Shown here: positions 1-4,293 of the stretch, piece after piece
Layout: the number at the start of each line of letters is the position of its first letter
Position numbering within the stretch: position 1 is the first letter of the stretch
Source: Chlamydiota bacterium
Lineage (GTDB): Bacteria > Auribacterota > UBA3054 > B51-G9
DNA length: 6,518 nt
Assembly: GCA_030596365.1 (NCBI GenBank)
Contig: JAUVKG010000159.1
Span: forward strand, 1 to 6,518
Direction: 5' to 3'
The notes under the pieces: model-generated
Database searches by the model: none
Told to the model about the DNA's origin: nothing
Seen by the model: only the letters and a program-made list of their open reading frames with translations
Translations under genes and position numbers: made by a program

Positions 1-1
1 T

Positions 2-145
2 GATGAGTTTAGATTGCGCAAGCGGCCTTTTGTTCCATCAAAAAAAGAAATGGTTGTTTGCGAAATATGCCTTCATAAATTTTTCTGTGATAAAGATTCC
101 ATTATTAACAAATGCCCGCAATGCGGCAGTCTGAATAAAAGGTAA
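2..145 (+). CDS. C-terminal 47 residues of a protein with a zinc ribbon (5' end outside window)
   Basis: This frame is open from the window edge to a TAA at 143-145. The visible tail starts DEFRLRKRPF and ends with a four-cysteine knuckle pair, CEIC then CPQC, spaced CX2C-X14-CX2C (residues 20, 23, 38 and 41 of the visible part), followed by GSLNKR. One more cysteine (29) lies between the pairs. Two CX2C knuckles at this spacing are the usual pattern of a structural zinc ribbon, here at the extreme C-terminus. The upstream part is missing, so the main domain and the function cannot be told; I do not recognise the family. The last base pairs of the stop codon run directly into a REP-like repeat, so the 3' UTR is a chain of hairpins. 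Confidence 0.7.
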   Translation, partial: DEFRLRKRPFVPSKKEMVVCEICLHKFFCDKDSIINKCPQCGSLNKR

Positions 146-197
146 AGTAGCATAAGCATCTTGCTTATGGAAAAGTAGCATAAGCTTCCAGCTTATG
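144..197 (+). repeat. Two REP-like hairpins in direct orientation
   Basis: Two copies of AAAGTAG plus a 19-nt hairpin lie 28 bp apart. Copy 1 (hairpin 151-169) is CATAAGCA-TCT-TGCTTATG; copy 2 (179-197) is CATAAGCT-TCC-AGCTTATG. Both stems are 8 bp and perfect with 3-nt loops. The eighth stem pair differs between the copies, A-T against T-A, so pairing is kept. GTAG sits directly 5' of each hairpin (147-150, 175-178). That tetranucleotide is the known hallmark of REP elements moved by REP-associated tyrosine transposases (RAYTs). Inverted relatives lie at 997-1021 and 4164-4192. Confidence 0.75.
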
Positions 198-229
198 AAT
201 TATTGGATATGGAGTGCAGGAATACAGAA

Positions 230-276
230 TTTTCGGGAAGCGAAAAATCTTTTACTGCGCGATCGCAAAGCGGTCG
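230..276 (+). repeat. Two further small hairpins
   Basis: The first is TTTTCG-GGAAG-CGAAAA (230-246), a perfect 6-bp stem with a 5-nt loop. The second is CGATCGC-AAA-GCGGTCG (260-276), a 7-bp stem with one G-U pair that forms only in the plus-strand transcript. No T-tract follows either, so they do not look like intrinsic terminators. They continue the hairpin chain behind the zinc-ribbon gene. Confidence 0.45.
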
Positions 277-290
277 AACTCAATAGAATG

Positions 291-350
291 TTGGAGTATT
301 GGATTGTTGGAGTTCACGCTCTTAACTGGCGCATGCCTGCTTTAGCGTGA
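291..350 (+). repeat. 8-bp tandem array abutting a palindrome
   Basis: Three 8-bp units, TTGGAGTA, TTGGATTG and TTGGAGTT (291-314), run into a hairpin with 7-bp arms TCACGCT (314-320) and AGCGTGA (344-350). A small GGC/GCC inner stem (328-337) sits in the loop. The same TGGAKT-type unit next to a palindrome recurs at 2281-2333 and, inverted, at 4108-4168. Confidence 0.6.
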
Positions 351-361
351 GAATTGGATTA

Positions 362-391
362 TTGACAGGAAAATTTATTTATTAACATAAT
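362..391 (+). promoter_or_regulatory. Possible sigma-70 promoter without an evident gene
   Basis: TTGACA (362-367) is followed after 18 bp by CATAAT (386-391), which is 6/6 and 5/6 to consensus. Transcription would start near 398 and run into the 42-bp repeats at 402-485. No plus-strand ORF of note follows, so this is either a chance match in AT-rich DNA or the promoter of a small RNA. Confidence 0.3.
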
Positions 392-401
392 ATCTTTGTA
401 A

Positions 402-485
402 ACAGCAACGAAGTAACGCTGTACTCACGTTCATCATTTAGTGACAGCAACGAAGTAACATTGTATTGCTTTCATCTCACTGATC
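402..485 (+). repeat. Pair of 42-bp direct repeats
   Basis: ACAGCAACGAAGTAAC occurs at 402-417 and again at 444-459, exactly 42 bp apart. The remaining 26 bp of each unit are only partly alike. In the first unit the block can fold with ACAGC (402-406) pairing GCTGT (418-422); in the second that partner is changed to ATTGT and the fold is lost. Two units are too few, and too uneven, for a CRISPR array. Confidence 0.6.
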
Positions 486-627
486 TACACTAATAAAGAT
501 TTTATTGGCAGAATAATTTAATTACAAATACGAATTTCTTTCTTTTTTATTAAACAGAACTATTGACAGCAGAACTATTAATAAAATATTTTTTCCAGCG
601 TAATTCTTAGTTCTCTGTGGTTTATGT

Positions 628-747
628 TTAATTCAATATAACAAGAAACATTACCGGTAACGGAATTTCGCCGTTCACGACCCACGTGTTTTTGAAAATT
701 GCGCCTTGTTTTGGTTTAAATTCCCGACCATCCCAAAAGTAAAATAT
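628..747 (-). pseudogene. Decayed C-terminal gene remnant (unknown protein)
   Basis: On the minus strand a 39-codon frame bounded upstream by a TGA (748-750) and ended by TAA (628-630) reads like real protein. It contains IFYFWDGREFKPKQG, then AIFKNTWVVNGEIPLP, then a hydrophobic end VMFLVILN. The mix of aromatic, charged and glycine residues is unlike random translation of AT-rich DNA. There is no start codon near its 5' end, and stops and palindromes fill the DNA upstream. It is best explained as the last 39 residues of a gene whose body was lost or replaced. The family is not recognised, and a chance open frame cannot be excluded. Confidence 0.35.
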
Positions 748-807
748 TCAATGCTTTATTTTAATACTGTATTTTTAACGCACAAAAATGCAAAAAATTC
801 GTTATGT

Positions 808-867
808 CGTGCCGGAAAGGGATCAGTTTTAGGCACGGCTGAGTAAATTTGTTTTACAGAACAAATT
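808..867. repeat. Two adjacent palindromes
   Basis: CGTGCC (808-813) pairs with GGCACG (832-837) across an 18-nt loop. Directly after it AATTTGTT (846-853) pairs with AACAAATT (860-867) across a 6-nt loop, an 8-bp perfect stem. They lie upstream, in the minus sense, of the decayed frame at 628-747 and may mark the insertion that cut it off. Neither is followed by a T-tract typical of a terminator. Confidence 0.5.
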
Positions 868-982
868 GATGGGGAAAATTATTAAAATTTCTGAAAAAGT
901 AATGATTCTGTCACAAATGATTTTGTTGATTTCTTATAATTCAATTTTTTTTATGTATCGACTGCTGTTAATGATTCTGTTT

Positions 983-2272
983 TTAATTCTTTACCGGCAA
1001 GCTGGAAGCTTGCGTTACTATTTTCCCGTCAATTGAATTCATCAATTCAACGAAATTGGGGAAAGTTATTCCTGCAGATTCAGCGGTATCAATATTTATT
1101 GGATTTTCTGAACAAAGTCCCGCAACTGCAAGCGACATAACAACACGGTGATCATCATAGCCATGCGCGTTTCCACCTTTAAGCGTACTTTCGCGAATAA
1201 TCAATCCATCCGGCATTTCTTCAATATCCGCGCCGAGATTTTTTAATTCCCTGCACATAACAGAAATTCTGTCGGTTTCTTTTTCTCGAGCTTGTGGTAC
1301 ATTTACCAGCCGCGTTTCTCCTTTGGCAAAGCAGCCCGCAACAGCCATAGCCGGAAGAGCGTCCGGAGTAGCGTTAAGGTCTAATTCCACGCCGTTTAGT
1401 TTTCCTCCGTTCACGCTGACAAAATTTTCATCACTCTTGATTTTTGCTCCCATTTTTTCAAGCATCTGCACTACAGCTTTATCTCCTTGCGTGTCATTCA
1501 TATCGAGACCGTTTAGCGTAACGTTTCCGCCGGTAATTGCGGCTGCAACGAGAAAAAAAGTTGCGGAAGAAAAATCAGCGGGAATTTCACGGGAGAACGG
1601 TTTATATTTTTGATTGCCCGGAATGACAAATTTTTTAAAATCAAAATTTTCAAATTTGATGTTTTGATTTTTAAGCCAGTCAAGTGTCATTTCCACATAA
1701 GGTTTTTCATTCAACAAAGGAACAGATATCTCCGTGTCGCCTTCCGCAAGAGGACAACTTATCAGAAGACTGCTGAGATATTGCGATGTCGGGCATTCAA
1801 TAGTCGTGAATCCACCCTTTAGTTCACCGCGGACAACAAACGGTGCACAACCATTACCACGTGTTGAAAAGCATTTTGCGCCAAGGTCATTTAAAGAATC
1901 TATAAGCGATTGAGCCGAACGACGCTTTATTTGATAATCTCCGGTAAAAGTTGACTCGCCGGGAATGAGCGCTGCGGCTGAAAGCAGCAGGTAGAGTGAG
2001 GTACCCGAATTACCGACATCGATAATCTCAGTTGGTGGATTAGCAACGCCTTTGCCATTAACAATCCATTTATTCTCTTCCACAATAATTTCAGCTCCGA
2101 AAGATCGACACGCTTCGAGGCAGGAAATTGTATCACCGGATTGGAGTGGGTTAAGCAAAATCGACTTACCTTCAGCGAGTGATGAAATTATCAGAGCGCG
2201 AATTGTGTGCGATTTTGATGCCGGGATTCTAACCGAGCCGTTTAGGATTGATTTTTGTGATATTAAGTTCAT
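983..2272 (-). CDS. aroA: 3-phosphoshikimate 1-carboxyvinyltransferase (EPSP synthase)
   Basis: The cytosolic enzyme transfers the enolpyruvyl group of PEP to shikimate-3-phosphate, the sixth step of the shikimate pathway. All 429 residues are present, normal for the family. By-eye matches to the E. coli active site are: IPASKSHTIR with K20, S21 and R25 (K22, S23, R27); GNSGT 87-91; R118 (R124); SQYLS with Q164 (Q171); D304 (D313); KETDR with E332 and R335 (E341, R344); DDHR with R376 (R386). The position of E. coli K411 reads Ile402 (GITFPNF), and the Arg after the GNSGT loop is Tyr94, so this is a divergent, possibly class II-like subtype. The ATG at 2272 is fixed by an in-frame TAA 12 bp upstream and by the N-terminal motif; there is no Shine-Dalgarno. 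No clear promoter was found in the repeat-filled 292-bp leader, so read-through from the isomerase-like gene is possible. The last 10 or so residues come from a REP-like repeat. Confidence 0.95.
   Translation of the reverse strand: MNLISQKSILNGSVRIPASKSHTIRALIISSLAEGKSILLNPLQSGDTISCLEACRSFGAEIIVEENKWIVNGKGVANPPTEIIDVGNSGTSLYLLLSAAALIPGESTFTGDYQIKRRSAQSLIDSLNDLGAKCFSTRGNGCAPFVVRGELKGGFTTIECPTSQYLSSLLISCPLAEGDTEISVPLLNEKPYVEMTLDWLKNQNIKFENFDFKKFVIPGNQKYKPFSREIPADFSSATFFLVAAAITGGNVTLNGLDMNDTQGDKAVVQMLEKMGAKIKSDENFVSVNGGKLNGVELDLNATPDALPAMAVAGCFAKGETRLVNVPQAREKETDRISVMCRELKNLGADIEEMPDGLIIRESTLKGGNAHGYDDHRVVMSLAVAGLCSENPINIDTAESAGITFPNFVELMNSIDGKIVTQASSLPVKN
997..1021 (-). repeat. REP-like hairpin, copy 3, inside the aroA 3' end
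   Basis: Read on the minus strand this is AGTAAC followed by GCAAGCT-TCC-AGCTTGC (hairpin 997-1013), a 7-bp stem. It is the same element as copies 2 and 4, with two stem pairs changed on both sides (A-T to G-C, T-A to C-G). It encodes most of the terminal IVTQASSLPVKN of AroA, and the TAA lies 12 bp past the hairpin. Confidence 0.75.
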
Positions 2273-2280
2273 AGGAAGAA

Positions 2281-2333
2281 TGGATTAATGGCCACGCAAA
2301 AAGCGTGGTAAAATTAATGGATTGATGGATTAA
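2281..2333. repeat. 8-bp tandem array split by a perfect hairpin
   Basis: Units TGGATTAA (2281-2288), TGGATTGA (2318-2325) and TGGATTAA (2326-2333) flank a perfect 6-bp hairpin, CCACGC-AAAAA-GCGTGG (2292-2308). In the minus-strand transcript this hairpin lies about 20 nt ahead of the aroA start and has a U5 loop. Confidence 0.6.
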
Positions 2334-2335
2334 TG

Positions 2336-2460
2336 TTCTGGGCTCTGGGTTCTGGGTTCTGGGCTCTGGGTTCTGGGTTCTGGGTTCTGGGTTCTGGGTT
2401 CTGGGTTCTGGGTTCTGGGTTCTGAGCTCTGGGTTCTGGGGTTCTGGGGTTCTGGGTTCT
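2336..2460 (+). repeat. G-rich heptanucleotide minisatellite (TTCTGGG), about 17 units
   Basis: Seventeen consecutive units start at 2336, followed by a partial unit (2457-2460). Most read TTCTGGG. Three begin CTCTGGG (2343, 2364, 2427), one is TTCTGAG (2420), and two carry an extra G (2434, 2442). Runs of GGG separated by 4-nt loops fit the standard G-quadruplex pattern on the plus strand. For minus-strand transcription toward aroA this is the template strand. The minus-strand frames it creates (PEPRTQN repeats) are translation of the repeat, not genes. Confidence 0.9.
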
Positions 2461-2467
2461 TTAAATT

Positions 2468-2562
2468 CTGACACCTGACACCTGACACCTGAATAGGGCA
2501 ACCACACAGGGATGCCCCTACGCCCTCTGTCCTCTGACACATGAACACTGACACCTGACACC
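2468..2562. repeat. Heptamer CTGACAC arrays split by a palindrome
   Basis: About 3.4 perfect CTGACAC units (2468-2491) and a second, partly degenerate tract of the same unit (2534-2562) are separated by about 40 bp. The insert holds a stem GGGCA (2496-2500) with TGCCC (2513-2517) across a 12-nt loop. The array ends 3 bp from the stop codon of the isomerase-like gene (2565), leaving no room for a conventional terminator. Confidence 0.75.
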
Positions 2563-2564
2563 TT

Positions 2565-3971
2565 CTATATATGCAGGTACGTTTCCCATTCGAAATAATT
2601 ATTAAATGCTTCTGCGATTGCTTCCGAAGATTCGCTGTAATTAATTGCGACGTGATGTTCAAAACCTTCTGTGCAAATATAATCAAGCAGAACAGGTAAA
2701 TCAGGTATTTCTGCAACCCCGTATCCGCCGAATGTGTTCAATGGATCGTCGGTCATTTCACCTTCACCTGTATAAGCGCGAATAACGCCTTCAGTATCAT
2801 CGGTAGTTATTCTTGTAAAAGTGAAGTCACCTTTTTTTATTCTACCGGTGCAAGTACCATAAGTATTTGCTTTTCCAACACTACCGGCAATAATTTCCTG
2901 ATAATTCATTTTAACATCATTAAAAATTTTCTTCGGAAGATTCGAACAGTGAAATAATACACATTTATCAATATCATCACCATAATTGTTGTTCCAGTCA
3001 GTTAACGCGCTTGGAACACCTGAAGCAAGAGTCATTGCGTACATGCTTAATGCGCCGCAAACGTCAACTTCACAGGCCGAAGGGATAAGTTTATTTGACA
3101 TCATGCTCATAATAGTGCAAGGTGTAACACCGAAAAATTCTTCCATAGAGGTCCAGCATTGAATTGCTGTAATATCGAGGGCATTTTCTTTCATCCATTT
3201 ATCCACCACCACGCCGAATTTTGCCATTTTGGTTAAGGCGGATTTCGGTATTCCGGTGCAGCTGATATATTCTGTTACATCTTTTAATTTTTTCACCACC
3301 GCTTTATCTTTCGAAGAAAGTTTATCACACATACCAAATATTTCCGATAAGTCAATTGTCTCAACAGCTATCCCCTCTCGTTCGAGAATTTTTTCGCTGT
3401 ATCTTACGGTATTGAAAGAGGTTGGTCGAGCACCAATTGCGCCGACACGTGTTTTTCTCAAACCGTTAGTCACGCGGCAAACAGCGGCAAAGAAATTCAC
3501 ATCTTCACAAAACACATCAGAATCAACCGATTCTGTATGAAACTGGGTTAATGTAAACGGTATTCCGTATTGTTTAAGGTTATTGCAAACTGAAATTTTG
3601 CCGCAGAAAGAATCCCGGCGATTTTGTATTTTCATCGTTTTCGGATCATCCGGTTCAGCTTGAATAAGAACCGGAACATCGAGTCCGGACATACGAATTG
3701 CATTTGCGACACCTTTTTCATCACCGAAATTCGGTAAAGTAACAATAATGCCGTCGATTTTATCAGCGTTTTTCTTGAAAAGTTTTGCACATTTAGCCGC
3801 ATCTTCATAAGATTCAACCGAGCCGAATTTAGTATCATTCGGTGAAAGGCATACGGTATTATAATTCAGTTTTTTGAGAGTGTTGAGAATATTTTTTCTC
3901 CCTTGTTCTGCAAGGGTGTCCGGGAAGAATCCACGATTTCCGACAATTACTCCAAAAGTATTTTTTTTCAT
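2565..3971 (-). CDS. L-fucose/L-arabinose isomerase family protein, substrate unknown
   Basis: The protein has 468 residues and looks complete, somewhat shorter than AraA (about 500) and clearly shorter than FucI (about 590). These are cytosolic, metal-dependent aldose-ketose isomerases. The N-terminal half is alpha/beta with Rossmann-like segments (GVIVGNRGFFPD at 7, DGIIVTLPNFGDE at 73, VGAIGARPTSFN at 176). The C-terminal half carries the likely active site: QCWTSMEEFFG (271), SACEVDVCGAL with E301 and D303 (298), LTDWNNN with D325 (323), LFHCSNLP with H341 (339) and EHHVAI with H439/H440 (438). E301, D325 and one of H439/H440 are my by-eye matches to the FucI metal ligands Glu337, Asp361 and His528. 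There are 16 cysteines, suggesting a reducing cytoplasm. The ATG is fixed by an in-frame TAA 21 bp upstream; its leader is A-rich without a Shine-Dalgarno. Fucose, arabinose and sulfoquinovose isomerases share this fold, and nothing nearby picks one. Confidence 0.8.
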   Translation of the reverse strand: MKKNTFGVIVGNRGFFPDTLAEQGRKNILNTLKKLNYNTVCLSPNDTKFGSVESYEDAAKCAKLFKKNADKIDGIIVTLPNFGDEKGVANAIRMSGLDVPVLIQAEPDDPKTMKIQNRRDSFCGKISVCNNLKQYGIPFTLTQFHTESVDSDVFCEDVNFFAAVCRVTNGLRKTRVGAIGARPTSFNTVRYSEKILEREGIAVETIDLSEIFGMCDKLSSKDKAVVKKLKDVTEYISCTGIPKSALTKMAKFGVVVDKWMKENALDITAIQCWTSMEEFFGVTPCTIMSMMSNKLIPSACEVDVCGALSMYAMTLASGVPSALTDWNNNYGDDIDKCVLFHCSNLPKKIFNDVKMNYQEIIAGSVGKANTYGTCTGRIKKGDFTFTRITTDDTEGVIRAYTGEGEMTDDPLNTFGGYGVAEIPDLPVLLDYICTEGFEHHVAINYSESSEAIAEAFNNYFEWETYLHI

Positions 3972-4040
3972 TTTGTTTTTTCTATGTTGTATTTATTTAG
4001 TGCCTTTTCGGGCAAGCCTTAATTAGGGTTCGCTTAAAAA

Positions 4041-4069
4041 ATTATACAAAGTTCGATATTTTGTGTCAA
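4041..4069 (-). promoter_or_regulatory. Consensus sigma-70 promoter of the isomerase-like gene
   Basis: On the minus strand TTGACA (4069-4064) and TATAAT (4046-4041) are both perfect hexamers with a 17-bp spacer. The start point should fall near 4034, giving a leader of about 62 nt before the ATG at 3971. The leader has only a weak 4-bp TGCC/GGCA hairpin (4001-4014). The -35 box abuts the 9-mer array, which suggests where a regulator could act. Confidence 0.85.
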
Positions 4070-4104
4070 TGGACATTATGGTCAAAATGGACAAGATGGA
4101 CATT
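4069..4104. repeat. 9-bp tandem array, four units, next to the -35 box
   Basis: The units are ATGGACATT (4069-4077), ATGGTCAAA (4078-4086), ATGGACAAG (4087-4095) and ATGGACATT (4096-4104). ATGG is constant and the last two bases vary. The array begins on the last base of the -35 hexamer and extends upstream of the promoter. It is either an operator or activator array, or a neutral microsatellite. Confidence 0.7.
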
Positions 4105-4107
4105 TAA

Positions 4108-4168
4108 CTCCACCACTCCATTTAGGACGCTGGGGACAGCGTCCCTCCATTACTCCACCACTCCATAA
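4108..4168 (-). repeat. 8-bp tandem array split by a perfect hairpin
   Basis: CTCCACCA and CTCCATTT (4108-4123), then CTCCATTA, CTCCACCA and CTCCATAA (4145-4168), flank GGACGCTG-GGGA-CAGCGTCC (4125-4144), an 8-bp perfect stem. The reverse complement of the unit, TGGAGTNN, matches the array at 291-314. As a result a 15-bp direct repeat (4107-4121, 4152-4166) brackets the hairpin and mimics a target-site duplication. Confidence 0.7.
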
Positions 4169-4192
4169 GCTGGAAGCTTATGTTACTTTTCC
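4164..4192 (-). repeat. REP-like hairpin, copy 4
   Basis: On the minus strand this reads GGAAAAGTAA followed by CATAAGCT-TCC-AGCTTATG (hairpin 4164-4182). Over 29 bp it matches copy 2 (169-197) except for one base, GTAA for GTAG. The hairpin overlaps the last CTCCATAA unit of the 8-mer array and lies about 45 bp upstream of the gltB -10 box. Confidence 0.8.
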
Positions 4193-4214
4193 ATCAATCC
4201 AATTCTTTTTTCAT

Positions 4215-4244
4215 TATACACTTTTTTTCGAAATTTTGTATAAT
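4215..4244 (+). promoter_or_regulatory. Probable gltB promoter
   Basis: A perfect TATAAT lies at 4239-4244 in AT-rich DNA, with TG just before it. The best -35 is weak, TATACA (4215-4220), 18 bp upstream. Transcription would start near 4251, giving a leader of about 43 nt that is A/T only near the ATG and has no Shine-Dalgarno. A second -10-like TATACT at 4248 is possible. Confidence 0.5.
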
Positions 4245-4293
4245 ATATATACTACTAATACTAATTATTGTAAAAATAAAATAAATATTAATT

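Larger units (their letters stand above)
486..982. other. Intergenic stretch without an intact gene
   Basis: The stretch is AT-rich. Besides the decayed coding stretch (628-747) and the palindromes (808-867), it holds a 15-bp-spaced duplication of CAGAACTATT (555-564, 570-579) and a 12-bp direct repeat TAATGATTCTGT (900-911, 969-980). No intact gene, tRNA or rRNA is visible. No convincing intrinsic terminator follows the aroA stop at 983. Confidence 0.6.
3972..4293. other. Divergent control region between the isomerase-like gene and gltB
   Basis: This 322-bp gap separates two genes transcribed outward. From the isomerase side it holds a roughly 62-nt leader, a consensus promoter (4041-4069), a 9-mer array (4069-4104), an 8-mer array split by a hairpin (4108-4168), a REP-like hairpin (4164-4192), and an AT-rich gltB promoter and leader (4200-4293). 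No further gene is seen. Confidence 0.8.

Noticed and set aside
259..266. GCGATCGC palindrome, the cyanobacterial HIP1 motif
   Set aside because: It occurs once and is explained by the CGATCGC-AAA-GCGGTCG hairpin. Nothing else suggests a cyanobacterium.
402..485. Possible CRISPR array
   Set aside because: There are only two copies of a 16-bp block with partly similar sequence between them, and no cas genes.
563..591. Second TTGACA on the plus strand as a promoter
   Set aside because: No acceptable -10 lies 16-18 bp downstream (AATATT at best), and no gene follows.
1323..1822. Plus-strand open frames opposite aroA
   Set aside because: They lie wholly inside the well-supported EPSP synthase gene on the other strand, and their translations show no domain-like features.
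2490..2520. GGGCA/TGCCC palindrome as an intrinsic terminator of the isomerase-like gene
   Set aside because: The stem is only 5 bp with a 12-nt loop, and no T-tract follows in the direction of transcription.
2229..2716. Minus-strand open frames made of PEPRTQN-type repeats
   Set aside because: They are translations of the 7-bp tandem arrays, which read through all frames. They overlap the ends of two real genes and have no start context of their own.
4107..4166. 15-bp direct repeats around the 4125-4144 hairpin as a target-site duplication
   Set aside because: The repeats are adjacent units of the 8-bp tandem array, so the duplication predates or is independent of any insertion. It is too weak as proof of transposition.
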